A stretch of DNA of 50,179 bases from Treponema sp. (GTDB lineage Bacteria > Spirochaetota > Spirochaetia > Treponematales > Treponemataceae). The DNA is taken from contig JAGCTZ010000011.1 of the NCBI GenBank assembly GCA_017963165.1, positions 1-50,179 on the forward strand, in the 5' to 3' direction. Both the position numbers and the translations under genes were made by a program. Below the pieces are notes generated by a model. That model searched no databases. It was not told the DNA's origin and saw nothing but the letters and a program-made list of their open reading frames with translations. How positions within the stretch are numbered: position 1 is the first letter of the stretch; every line of letters begins with the position of its first letter. Below, piece by piece: positions 8,331-17,085 of this stretch.

Positions 8331-9149
8331 ATGAATAGAAGACATCTTACAGTTTATACAGTCTTTTTATGTTTTTTTTGTTCATTGACAGGTATTTTGT
8401 CTGCAGAGTCAGAAGGAGAAAAACTTTTTAAGAGTAACAGACCTGCCGAAGCTACGCTTTTTCTTGAAGAAGAAATAAAAAATGGAACGGCTTCTTCTGC
8501 CGCATATAATTATCTTGGTCTTGCATATTATCAGACTGGTGATTATCTGAATTCTATTGATGCATTTGCCAGAGGATTGAAGGTTCCTGCAACAAACAAA
8601 AAAATCCTTTCCTATAATCAGGGAAATGCTTATTTTGCTATGGGTGATTATGAGAATGCAGCCAAGAGCTTTTCATTAACACTTTCTGCTGACCCAAAAT
8701 ATACACAGGCACTATTAAATAGAGGTAATTCCTATCTTATGGCTCAAAAATATCCTGAAACTATTGCCGATTACGAGCGTTATATAGTTATGGAACCTGA
8801 TGATCCACAACGTCCAAAGCTTGAAGCAATTATAAGCCTGCTTAAAATGGAAATGGAACGTCAGCAGGAGGAAGAAAGGGTTCGTGCCGAAGAAGAAGCC
8901 CGGCTTGCCGAAGAGGAAAAGCGTATGGCCGAAGAACTTGCCCGCCAGAAGGAAGAGGAAGAAAGAATTGAAGCTGAACGTAAGGCAGAAGAAGATCGTG
9001 TCGCAGAAGAACGCAGGGCAGAAGAAGCAGAAAGAAGGCGAAAACTGCTTGAAGATGTAGCAAATTCTCTGCAAAATACAGATTCAACAAATATGACATC
9101 GGGAACAGAAGATTTAATTAATTACGATTTTGAATCTGAGCTTGACTAA
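8331..9149 (+). CDS. Exported TPR protein with Glu/Arg-rich coiled-coil tail
   Basis: Likely periplasmic or envelope-associated, 272 residues from ATG 8331; an in-frame TTG at 8325 is too close to the AAAGGGG site to be preferred. Residues 1-25 form a signal peptide ending near ILSAES. TPR units span about 30-155 (YNYLGLAYYQTGDYLNSIDA, then a repeat ending in a Pro-rich turn). Residues about 165-245 are an almost uninterrupted E/R/K/A helix like that of TolA or a single alpha helix. The next gene, 18 bp downstream, has the same combination of coiled coil and TPR, so the two likely work together, perhaps as a scaffold. Function unknown. Confidence 0.8.
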   Translation: MNRRHLTVYTVFLCFFCSLTGILSAESEGEKLFKSNRPAEATLFLEEEIKNGTASSAAYNYLGLAYYQTGDYLNSIDAFARGLKVPATNKKILSYNQGNAYFAMGDYENAAKSFSLTLSADPKYTQALLNRGNSYLMAQKYPETIADYERYIVMEPDDPQRPKLEAIISLLKMEMERQQEEERVRAEEEARLAEEEKRMAEELARQKEEEERIEAERKAEEDRVAEERRAEEAERRRKLLEDVANSLQNTDSTNMTSGTEDLINYDFESELD

Positions 9150-9167
9150 TAAATCAGGGAGCAACTT

Positions 9168-11279
9168 ATGGATAAACGAAAGAAACGACTTATTATAATT
9201 ATATGTGCCGCTGCAGCCTTAATTATTTTTCTTTTGGCTGGTATTGCAGGCTGTGTAAATAAAAAAGGCTCTGGAACAAGGACAAATGTATGTAATCTTG
9301 CACGAACTTATGCAGAACGTGGTGAATATGACAGGGCTTTAAACAAGCTTGATGATTATCTTGAAAAGCATGGTGATGATGATGAAGTATGGGCGCTTTG
9401 GAATTCCATACTTGATATGAAAAAAGAAGCTGCAGAAAATGGCGGAAATACAACTAATCTTTATGATGGGAATTCAACAAATAATCAGAATTCAAGTCTT
9501 ATTCCTGATAATCTAAAAATAGACCTTGATACTTCTGGTATTTCAAGTGCTATGCAGGATTCTCTTTCATCAATGCAGTCTGCTCTTGAAGAATCAAATA
9601 AACAGGCAGAAGAAAACCGTCGCGCAATGGAAAGCCTGATGAAAATGCAGGAAAATCAGAAGCTTGCAGAAGAAAAACGTATTGCAGAACAGCAGGCCGA
9701 AGCTGCACAGAAAAAAGCCGAGGAAGAAGCTGCTGCAGAACAAAAACGTAAGCAGGAAGAAAAGCGTAAGGCCGAAGAAGAAGCTCTTGCAAAGAAAAAT
9801 GCCGAGCTTAAAAAGCAGATTGATGCTGTAAACAGTGAAATTCAGCAGGGACAGACAGCTCTTGCTATGGGTAATATCGAAGAAGCTATGAAGCATTTTA
9901 ATATGGCAGATAGCATTATACCTTCCGGGGCAGGAAAAAGCTTCCAGTCTTCAAAGGAATCAGAAGTTTCACAATCTTTGTATGATGCAGCCCAAAAAGC
10001 AACAGATCCCGAAAAGAAAGCACAGCTTATGAATAATGCCGTATCAATGGCCCGTAAAGCAATCGAATCCGACCCTAAGGATGCCGGAGCACATTATATT
10101 ATTGCGCAAAATGCGCTTGATAATAAGGATTACGATACAGCTCTTAAAGAAATGAAAGCTGCTGTTGAATATGACCCGAATAATTATCTTTACTGGTATA
10201 ACCTTGGTAAAATTCAATACACTTTGGGAAAATATAGCGAAGCAGCCTCTTCTTTTACAAAATCTTGTGACCTAAAAAGTGATTTTGCACCAAGCCGTTA
10301 CAATCTTGGACTTACTCAGAAAAAGCTTAAAAATGATACAGCCGCGCTTGCAGCATTCCGTAAAACAATTGATATTGATAACAGACATGAAAAAGCATAT
10401 CTGGAAGAAGCACGTATTCTTTCTGATAGAGGCGATTATTCCGGGGCAATAGATGCATATAAATCTGTATTAAAGATTAATAATATAAATGTTCAGGCTG
10501 CAATGGAGCTTGGAAGCGTTTACCGTCAGGCTGGAAAATATGAAGAAGCAGAAGAAAGCTATAAACGTGCTCTTACAATGCTTTCTCCTGGTGAAACAAT
10601 GACAAACACAAAGTACAATCTTTCAAACGTAATGTTTGATGCAGGAAAGGTTGCCGATGCCGAAAAATATGCACGTGAAGCGTATGAAGGAAAGGATTAT
10701 CTTAAAAACGATAATTCAAAAGCAAATATTGTCTATAACTATGCACTTATTTTAGATAATCAGGGAAAAACAGATGATGCAATTCCGCTTTATCTGGAAG
10801 TATTAAAGCTTGTTCCTGATCACATAAAGACAAAAATAAATCTTGGTGTAATGTACCTTGAACTGGATCCTCCTGTTGTTGATACTGCAATAAGTCTGTT
10901 TACACAGGTTTATAACAAAGACAGCAAAAATATAGAAGCAAACAATAATCTTGGAAAAGCTTATCTTTTAAAAGAAGATTATGCCAACGCAATAAAGTTT
11001 TATCAGAATGCACTTACACTTGATTCAAAAAATAATGCAATCAGAGCAAATCTTGCAAAAGCATACGCTCAGGCCGGCGAATACGATTATGCAAAATCAA
11101 CATACACAGATCTTTTGAAAACAGATAAAGAAAACTGGGATGCATATATCGAACTCGCAAAAGTCTGCATGCAGGTAAACGATAATGCAAACGCCGAAAA
11201 GTATCTGATTTTTGTCCAGGAAAAGAATCCTTCGTATAAAGCAAAGGAAGTTGCGGGGCTTTTAAGTTCTCTTAACTAA
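9168..11279 (+). CDS. Large TPR protein, probable lipoprotein or membrane-anchored scaffold
   Basis: A 703-residue protein. The N-terminus is basic then strongly hydrophobic and reaches IAGC (Cys29), which fits a spirochaetal lipobox; a plain membrane anchor is the alternative. A short TPR-like unit (about 40-85) is followed by an Asn/Ser-rich linker, an E/K/A/Q-rich coiled coil (about 140-240) and then ten or so TPR units to the C-terminus (GAHYIIAQNALDNKDYDTAL, YWYNLGKIQYTLGKYSEAAS). GGGAG precedes the ATG. It is probably co-transcribed with the preceding exported TPR gene. Its last 18 bp overlap the 3' end of mutL on the other strand. Confidence 0.82.
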   Translation: MDKRKKRLIIIICAAAALIIFLLAGIAGCVNKKGSGTRTNVCNLARTYAERGEYDRALNKLDDYLEKHGDDDEVWALWNSILDMKKEAAENGGNTTNLYDGNSTNNQNSSLIPDNLKIDLDTSGISSAMQDSLSSMQSALEESNKQAEENRRAMESLMKMQENQKLAEEKRIAEQQAEAAQKKAEEEAAAEQKRKQEEKRKAEEEALAKKNAELKKQIDAVNSEIQQGQTALAMGNIEEAMKHFNMADSIIPSGAGKSFQSSKESEVSQSLYDAAQKATDPEKKAQLMNNAVSMARKAIESDPKDAGAHYIIAQNALDNKDYDTALKEMKAAVEYDPNNYLYWYNLGKIQYTLGKYSEAASSFTKSCDLKSDFAPSRYNLGLTQKKLKNDTAALAAFRKTIDIDNRHEKAYLEEARILSDRGDYSGAIDAYKSVLKINNINVQAAMELGSVYRQAGKYEEAEESYKRALTMLSPGETMTNTKYNLSNVMFDAGKVADAEKYAREAYEGKDYLKNDNSKANIVYNYALILDNQGKTDDAIPLYLEVLKLVPDHIKTKINLGVMYLELDPPVVDTAISLFTQVYNKDSKNIEANNNLGKAYLLKEDYANAIKFYQNALTLDSKNNAIRANLAKAYAQAGEYDYAKSTYTDLLKTDKENWDAYIELAKVCMQVNDNANAEKYLIFVQEKNPSYKAKEVAGLLSSLN

Positions 11280-13091
11280 TTCAAACAATTTTGCCCTCGA
11301 TATTACAGTATAAATTGGTCTTCCGTGCGGACAATGCGGATCTTCCAGCCTAAATGCCTCTTCCACCAGCTTTGCAGCTGTTTCATCATCAAGAACATAT
11401 CCGTCTTTTACTGCTGCTTTACATGCTGTCATTGCTGCAACAGAACGGATTATCTGTTCCGGGTCAACATTCTTTACAAATATAAGTGCACGGAAATCAT
11501 ATTCTGTTCCAGTCCATCGTTCTGGTATAGAATTAATTTCCCAGTAGCCGTCTTCTTTTTTTTCTGCTTCAAAACCTATTGCATCAAGTCTTTCCTTTAG
11601 TTTTTCAAGCTGATTATCCTGACTTTTTGATTCTGTCCTGATTTTGTAAGGAATTAAAAGCTGCTGCCTTCCACCTTGATTTGACATTATTTTATCAAAA
11701 AGAATTCGTTCATGTGCGGCGTGCTGATCAATTATATAAAGGTTTGTGCCTTTTTCTGCAAGCAGAAAAGTGCCAAGTGCTGCTCCAATATATCTTATTT
11801 TGTCAATTTTTTTTTGTTCTGGAATAAAATCAGGTGAGGCAGAAGAAAGTGCCTGTTCAACAAGTGAATTAGTAAGATATTGTGAACGAAAATCATGGAT
11901 TTCACGGGTGTTTGAGTGATTAAGAGAAGTATATGTTCCAGAAGATGGCTTGTAAGAAATATGTCTTTCATAGGTACCCTGTGACCCCTTCGACAAGCTC
12001 AGGGACCGCGGGGAATCCGATTGCTTCATTTCTAATGATGACGGGTTATAATTATTCGGGTCATCAGCCGGCTTGTCATTTATAAAATTCTGATACGTAT
12101 AATTATGAAAAAACGCCCGCAAAGAAGAGCTTATCGCATGATGCAGCTCAGAAATATCATAAAAGCGTGCTTCTTTCTTTGCCGGATGAATATTAAAATC
12201 AATTTTTGTAGGATTTATTTCTATAAATACACAGGCAACAGGGTAGGTGCCGTTAGGGAAAAAGCCTTGACCCCCATATTCTACAGCCTGAACAAGGGAG
12301 TACTCCTGAATGCGTCTTCCATTTGCATAAATAAAAATATCTTTTTTGTTTGAACGGCTTACTGCAGGTTCTCCAATTATTACACTAAATTTCCAGTCAG
12401 GATTGGAACCGGAAGCAGCACCTTTTACTTCATAAAAAAGCTGCTTGTCATATTCATATCTGTTTGAGTCTACAAATCTGTCTCTTAATGTCTGACCGGC
12501 AGGTAAATCAAGCTTAACTTCTCCGTCACTTATAAAACGGAAAGAAATATCTGGACGTGCAATTGCCTTTTCTATAAAAGTATTCCGGCACATAAGTCCT
12601 TCGGTAGCGGCACGTTTAAGGAATTGCCTTCTTGCCGGGAAATTTTCAAAAAGTCCTTCTGATTGAACAATTGTGCCTGCTGTAGGCGAGGTAGGTTCAA
12701 TTATGTGGTCTTCTGTAATGCTTGCACGCATTTTCCAGCCGCCGCTTGTTATGCTAAGACGTGCAACTGCGGCAATAGAAGCAAGTGCTTCGCCTCTAAA
12801 ACCAAGTGTAGAAAGATTTAATAAATCTGTTTCAGTTGCAATTTTGCTTGTTGCATGGGGGCGTGCACAATTCTGCAAATCTTCCTTTGTCATTCCGCAG
12901 CCATTGTCGTTTACACGGATTTTATCAATTCCTCCACCGGCAATTTCTACAGTTATCTGTGTCGCTCCAGAGTCTACAGCGTTATCCATAAGCTCGCGTA
13001 CAACAGCATTTGGCCGGTCAATTACTTCACCGGCTGCAATTTTTCGAGCAACTTCTGCATTTAAGGTACGTACTGGATTCTGCTGGCTCAT
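11262..13091 (-). CDS. mutL: DNA mismatch repair protein MutL
   Basis: A 609-residue GHKL ATPase of mismatch repair. N-terminal motifs are GEVIDRPNAVVRELMDNAVD, NDNGCGM and GFRGEALASIAAV. The C-terminal half has IIDQHAAHERILFD, ACKAAVKDG and CPHGRPIYTVI, which mark the endonuclease-type MutL found in bacteria without MutH. The endonuclease box DQHAx2Ex4E ends in Asp instead of Glu. The linker near residue 365 contains PRSLSLSKGS, encoded by a dispersed 26-nt repeat (11987-12012) that also occurs before flgD. The ATG overlaps the xseB stop (ATGA), so it is the third gene of an xseA-xseB-mutL operon. Its 3' end overlaps the convergent TPR gene. Confidence 0.96.
   Translation of the reverse strand: MSQQNPVRTLNAEVARKIAAGEVIDRPNAVVRELMDNAVDSGATQITVEIAGGGIDKIRVNDNGCGMTKEDLQNCARPHATSKIATETDLLNLSTLGFRGEALASIAAVARLSITSGGWKMRASITEDHIIEPTSPTAGTIVQSEGLFENFPARRQFLKRAATEGLMCRNTFIEKAIARPDISFRFISDGEVKLDLPAGQTLRDRFVDSNRYEYDKQLFYEVKGAASGSNPDWKFSVIIGEPAVSRSNKKDIFIYANGRRIQEYSLVQAVEYGGQGFFPNGTYPVACVFIEINPTKIDFNIHPAKKEARFYDISELHHAISSSLRAFFHNYTYQNFINDKPADDPNNYNPSSLEMKQSDSPRSLSLSKGSQGTYERHISYKPSSGTYTSLNHSNTREIHDFRSQYLTNSLVEQALSSASPDFIPEQKKIDKIRYIGAALGTFLLAEKGTNLYIIDQHAAHERILFDKIMSNQGGRQQLLIPYKIRTESKSQDNQLEKLKERLDAIGFEAEKKEDGYWEINSIPERWTGTEYDFRALIFVKNVDPEQIIRSVAAMTACKAAVKDGYVLDDETAAKLVEEAFRLEDPHCPHGRPIYTVISRAKLFELVKRT
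11987..12012 (-). repeat. Dispersed 26-nt repeat, copy within mutL
   Basis: This copy reads CCCTTCGACAAGCTCAGGG then ACCGCGG on the plus strand and is identical over 26 nt to the copy at 47955-47980. It lies in frame in the MutL linker, where the minus strand encodes PRSLSLSKG. Part of it is self-complementary (CCCT...AGGG), so it could form a small hairpin. Confidence 0.85.
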
Positions 13092-13345
13092 CTTCTTGTT
13101 CCGTTTATTTCACCCTGTTCTGCAAAATCATCTAATTGAGGTTTATTTTCGCTGTCCATAGGATTTGGTTCATTCATCAGAATCTGAACCTTTCCTTCTA
13201 TTTCGTCAAGCTGTTTTTCCATCCCCGAAGCAAGTTTTATTCCTTCTTCAAAATCTTTAAGTGCGTCTTCGAGCGAAATGTCGTTTCGTTTTATATCAGC
13301 TGTAAGCTGTTCAAGCTTAGAAAGGTTTGCTTCAAAACTGTTCAT
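13088..13345 (-). CDS. xseB: Exodeoxyribonuclease VII small subunit
   Basis: An 85-residue partner of XseA in the nuclease that degrades single-stranded DNA from both ends to short oligonucleotides. The family core is clear: FEANLSKLEQLTADIKRNDI, then SLEDALKDFEEGIKLA and EKQLDEIEGKVQIL. The last 25 residues are a variable acidic tail. It overlaps xseA at its start and mutL at its end by the ATGA arrangement, which keeps subunit ratios coupled. Length is normal for the family. Confidence 0.95.
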   Translation of the reverse strand: MNSFEANLSKLEQLTADIKRNDISLEDALKDFEEGIKLASGMEKQLDEIEGKVQILMNEPNPMDSENKPQLDDFAEQGEINGTRR

Positions 13346-14553
13346 ATTGTTTCCTCCACTTTTGCCTTTATCTTTCCTTCCGCTGGTGTAATTGTTAGTG
13401 TTGAACCAACCTTTACCTGTGCGGAAGCTCTAATTATATTTCCGTTTTCATCGGTTACCATTGAATAACCGCGTTTAAATATTGTTTCTGGGCTTGCATT
13501 TTCCAGAATAGTACGACAATTTTGAATTGTTATTCTGTAATCTTTGATTTTTTGCAAAAGACCTTCTTTTAGACCTGTTTTAGCATTATCAAACCTGTTC
13601 AAGAGCGGCTGTTGTATATTTCTGAATCTTATTTCAAGCGAAGACGGATCAAAGCCCTTTATAATCAGTCGTTTTTCATCAATTTTCTGCTTTATTGAAT
13701 TATAAAGGTCTGTGCGGTAATCAACAATGTTCTGTGTAATATCGCTCAAAAGAGGTACTGCAAGTTCTGCTGCTGCCGAAGGTGTTGCTGCTCGTTTATC
13801 TGCTGCATAATCACTTAATGCCCAGTCAATTTCGTGGCCAACAGCAGAAATTGTCGGTATTTGGGAAGCTGCAACTGCCCGGACAACAATTTCCTCGCTG
13901 AATGGAAGCAGATCTTCCAGTGAACCGCCACCCCTGCCAACAATCAAAACATCGCAGAGCTTATAATAATTTGCAATTTCAATCATTCTGGCAATATTTT
14001 GTGCTGCACCTTCTCCCTGAACAAGTGCCGGAAAAACAATTACATTTATATTTTTGTTCCTTCGTTTAGTAATCTGCAGAATGTCGCGGATAGCAGCACC
14101 TGTAGGACTTGTTACTACACCAATAGTTTTTGGAAAATAGGGAAGCTCACGTTTTTTTGCGGAATCAAAAAGTCCTTCCTGTGCAAGCTTTTGTTTTCGT
14201 TGTTCAAGCATTACAAGAATATCACCTGCGCCTGCTGCTTCCATTTTATTTACTATAAGTTGATAGCTTCCCTGTGGTTCATAAACAGAAAGCCTTCCTG
14301 TACATCGTACTTTATCTCCGTCTTTTGGCCTGAAACTTAAGCCATAAAGCGAACTGCGGAAAATAACTGCTTTTAACTGTGCTGTGTTATCCTTAAGCGT
14401 AAAATATACATGTCCTGATGAAGATGGCCTGTAATTCGAGATTTCACCTTCTACAGTTATAGTCCTGAACGAGGATTCCAGTATTTCTTTAATGAAGGAT
14501 GTTATTTGTGCAACCGAAAAGACTTGTTCCTGCGGCTTTTCAAAGCTTTCCAT
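13342..14553 (-). CDS. xseA: Exodeoxyribonuclease VII large subunit
   Basis: A 403-residue catalytic subunit of exonuclease VII. An N-terminal OB-fold (about 10-105; VEGEISNYRPSSSGHVYFTL) is followed by the catalytic domain with IGVVTSPTGAAIRDIL, DVLIVGRGGGSLEDL and PTISAVGHEIDWALSDYAAD, and a coiled-coil C-terminal region that binds XseB. The length is slightly short for the family. No Shine-Dalgarno precedes the ATG; a promoter with its -10 box seven bases before the start suggests a leaderless message. It heads the coupled xseA-xseB-mutL operon and diverges from the radical SAM gene. Confidence 0.95.
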   Translation of the reverse strand: MESFEKPQEQVFSVAQITSFIKEILESSFRTITVEGEISNYRPSSSGHVYFTLKDNTAQLKAVIFRSSLYGLSFRPKDGDKVRCTGRLSVYEPQGSYQLIVNKMEAAGAGDILVMLEQRKQKLAQEGLFDSAKKRELPYFPKTIGVVTSPTGAAIRDILQITKRRNKNINVIVFPALVQGEGAAQNIARMIEIANYYKLCDVLIVGRGGGSLEDLLPFSEEIVVRAVAASQIPTISAVGHEIDWALSDYAADKRAATPSAAAELAVPLLSDITQNIVDYRTDLYNSIKQKIDEKRLIIKGFDPSSLEIRFRNIQQPLLNRFDNAKTGLKEGLLQKIKDYRITIQNCRTILENASPETIFKRGYSMVTDENGNIIRASAQVKVGSTLTITPAEGKIKAKVEETI

Positions 14554-14560
14554 AGTGTTT

Positions 14561-14590
14561 ATTTTATCTTAATTCCATTAACTTGTTCAA
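14561..14590 (-). promoter_or_regulatory. Promoter of xseA-xseB-mutL, candidate leaderless start
   Basis: On the minus strand TTGAAC (14585-14590), 18 bp, TAAAAT (14561-14566), then only seven bases to the ATG at 14553. A start site at the usual distance would fall at or next to the A of ATG, and no Shine-Dalgarno is present. Confidence 0.55.
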
Positions 14591-14612
14591 CCAATTGCCG
14601 ATAAACAAGTTG

Positions 14613-16142
14613 ATGAAAAGTATTGTTGTTTTATTTGACGAAAAAAATAATTATGAAGATTTAAAAGCCTTTGACGGAAAAAGTGCAAAGGAGCTTTGTT
14701 CAGATGCAGCTGCCTCTCTGGATATGCCTGTTAAAACAATTGACGGGCTTTCAACAATTTCGGAGCTTGTTGGTGAACTTGCATCAATTTGCAGTGAAAC
14801 TCAAAGTGATTCCCTGATTTTTTCCTTTGCAGACTGTCCATTTTTGAATAAATCACTTGTAAATGAGCTTTTAGATACTCATTTTGACTATAAAGCCGAG
14901 TATACCTTTGCCGAAGGATATCCAGAAGGCTTTGCTCCAGTTGTAATAGACAGAGGAACACTTGGAATCCTTGCAGAACTTGCTAAAACTACAGCCGCTG
15001 AAGTTGGTTCTAAAAAAATTACCCGTAGCTGTATTTTTGACCTTATAAAAACAGATATAAATTCCTTTGAAGTAGAAACTGTTCTTGCTCCTGTTGACTG
15101 GAGACTTTTCCGTTTTGCCTTTGACTGTCGCAAAAAAGAAACATTTATTTCCTGCCAGAAGCTTTATGAACTTATTAAAAACGGAGCAGATTCTTCTTCG
15201 GCTGCAGCACTTTCTGAACTTGCCGCAAAAAAAACGGAAATCTTAAAAACTGTTCCTGCTTTTTACAACCTTCAGTTGGCTCAAAAATGCCGTGGAATAT
15301 GTTCTTATTGCCCGTATCCTGGTCAATTACAGAATGTCGAAGGTGTTTCTCCAGAAAGAGCTGCCGGCATTATGGATACTGCAAAAGCATTTTCTCTTAT
15401 AGAACAGATCGCAGATTATTCAGGGGAAGCTGTAATAGGTCTTTCTGCCTGGGGTGAATGTTTTAATCATCCAGATTTAATTAAAATAATAGAAAAAATT
15501 CTTTCATATACAGGACTTTCTGTATTTATAGAAGCAGATGGAAATTCAATTCCAGATAATTTTGCAGATGAACTTAAAAAAATAGAAGCTGCAGCTCCGG
15601 AACGTACAAACGGCTGGAATAAAATCATGATAATTGTTTCTATGGATGGTTTTTCTAAGGAAACATGTTCAAAGCTTCGTGGTACAGAATTTAGCCTTGA
15701 ACTTGCTGTTGAAAATGTGAAGAAGCTTGAACAGGCTGTCCCTGGTTGTGTTTATCCGCAGTTTGTAAGAATGAATGACAACGAAGCAGAACTGGAAAGC
15801 TTCTTCCGCTACTGGAAAGAAAAATCAAATGCAAGCAACGGCAATTTTATAATACAGAAGCATAATAATTTTGCAGGATTTCTTCCAAATCAGGAGCCTG
15901 CAGATTTGTCACCGCTTGAACGAAATATCTGCTGGCATTTAAGACGCGATATGACAATCCTTTATAACGGTGATAGTCCTATGTGTTATAGCTGTGTTTT
16001 GGGAGAAATCAAAGGCAATGTTTTTGAGCAGGGCATTGATTCTGTCTGGAAAAATTATAATGGAGAGCTTGAAAATCATATAAAAGGAAATTATTGCAAA
16101 AAATGCGGAGGCTGTGATGAGTTTTATACCTTCAACTTTTGA
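14613..16142 (+). CDS. Spiro-SPASM protein: nucleotidyltransferase-like domain plus radical SAM/SPASM
   Basis: About 509 residues from ATG 14613; a TTG at 14583 is in frame but less likely. Residues 1-150 resemble a sugar or MobA-type nucleotidyltransferase (IFSFADCPFLNKSLVNELLD, YPEGFAPVVID) without a clear G-x-G-x-R nucleotide loop. A radical SAM domain follows with CRGICSYC (Cys226, Cys230, Cys233) binding the SAM [4Fe-4S] cluster. The C-terminal 80 residues form a SPASM domain with clustered cysteines (MCYSCVLGE, YCKKCGGC) for auxiliary Fe-S clusters. SPASM proteins usually modify peptides or carbohydrates. The gene starts a four-gene run; the next start lies inside its 3' end. Substrate unknown. 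Confidence 0.85.
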   Translation: MKSIVVLFDEKNNYEDLKAFDGKSAKELCSDAAASLDMPVKTIDGLSTISELVGELASICSETQSDSLIFSFADCPFLNKSLVNELLDTHFDYKAEYTFAEGYPEGFAPVVIDRGTLGILAELAKTTAAEVGSKKITRSCIFDLIKTDINSFEVETVLAPVDWRLFRFAFDCRKKETFISCQKLYELIKNGADSSSAAALSELAAKKTEILKTVPAFYNLQLAQKCRGICSYCPYPGQLQNVEGVSPERAAGIMDTAKAFSLIEQIADYSGEAVIGLSAWGECFNHPDLIKIIEKILSYTGLSVFIEADGNSIPDNFADELKKIEAAAPERTNGWNKIMIIVSMDGFSKETCSKLRGTEFSLELAVENVKKLEQAVPGCVYPQFVRMNDNEAELESFFRYWKEKSNASNGNFIIQKHNNFAGFLPNQEPADLSPLERNICWHLRRDMTILYNGDSPMCYSCVLGEIKGNVFEQGIDSVWKNYNGELENHIKGNYCKKCGGCDEFYTFNF

Positions 16143-17085
16143 TGAACATCAGATAAATATGACTGTTCTTGGGGGAAAGGTTAATGAATCTCCCGATGCA
16201 TTGAATATTTCTGTAATTCTCCTTAATTCAGGTGCAAGTCATCTTAAGCTTAATGTTTTTGAAAATCTTTTGGGCTGTAATTTCCGCTCAATAATTTCGG
16301 TAGAAAATCAGGGTGCAAATTATTCGACAGAAGACATTTCAAAAAAGTTTCCTGCAATTAAATTTTTAATTCCGCTGGAGAAAACTTCTGACGGCGAACT
16401 TATAAATCTTGCAATGAACGAAATTGATTCTGATTATGTACTTATTCTTCGCGATAATCTGTATATTCCAAGCGGAGTAGTGCTTACAAATCTTGCAGAC
16501 AGACTTACGGGCGAAAATATTTATTGTCTTGTTCCCCGACTTCTGGATAAAAATAAAAATGGTCTTTATACACTTTTTACACCTGGTGCCGAAAAATCTC
16601 ATTTTGTAATAGATTCTTCTTCGTTCGTTACTGACGGTAAAAAAACAATTTATCCAAAGGAATATATAGCGCTTTATAACAGAAAAAAGTTTATTCAGCT
16701 TGGAGGTTTTGATTATACAATAGAAACTCCTTACTGGCAGAATCTTGACCTTGCTGTTCGTTCCTGGCTCTGGGGAGAAGAAACAAAGCTTACGACACTG
16801 CTTCAATTTACTTATATTGATGAGCCTCCTATCGAAGACAGAACAATAAATAAAGATTATCTGAAATATTATCTTAAAAATGAAGTTCCAAAATATAAAC
16901 TTCAACAGGGATATATCAAAAAATCTTCATTTCCATCTTTTTTGTTCAGGTCTTCCTGCGGTTATCTCGAAGCAAAGCGTCAATTTAAAGATGCTAAAAA
17001 CTGGGTAGAAAAAAATAAATATCATTTCAAAAAAGATTTACAGACATTTATAAAGGAATGGGCTTCTCCCGATTCGGAAAAATGA
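16117..17085 (+). CDS. Glycosyltransferase family 2-like protein
   Basis: A 322-residue protein with a GT-A-like layout: ISVILLNSGASHLKLNVFEN at the start, an Asp-containing block (MNEIDSDYVLILRDNLYIPS) where GT2 enzymes bind nucleotide-sugar and metal, and LGGFDYTIETPYWQNLDLAVR, resembling the GT2 acceptor/ED-box region. The canonical D-x-D is degenerate, so it may be an atypical or inactive member. ATG 16117 is chosen because GGAGG sits five bases upstream; GTG 16114 is too near. It overlaps the radical SAM gene by 26 bp and its TGA overlaps the next ATG, so it is tightly coupled to a sugar-nucleotide fusion protein. Confidence 0.65.
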   Translation: MSFIPSTFDEHQINMTVLGGKVNESPDALNISVILLNSGASHLKLNVFENLLGCNFRSIISVENQGANYSTEDISKKFPAIKFLIPLEKTSDGELINLAMNEIDSDYVLILRDNLYIPSGVVLTNLADRLTGENIYCLVPRLLDKNKNGLYTLFTPGAEKSHFVIDSSSFVTDGKKTIYPKEYIALYNRKKFIQLGGFDYTIETPYWQNLDLAVRSWLWGEETKLTTLLQFTYIDEPPIEDRTINKDYLKYYLKNEVPKYKLQQGYIKKSSFPSFLFRSSCGYLEAKRQFKDAKNWVEKNKYHFKKDLQTFIKEWASPDSEK

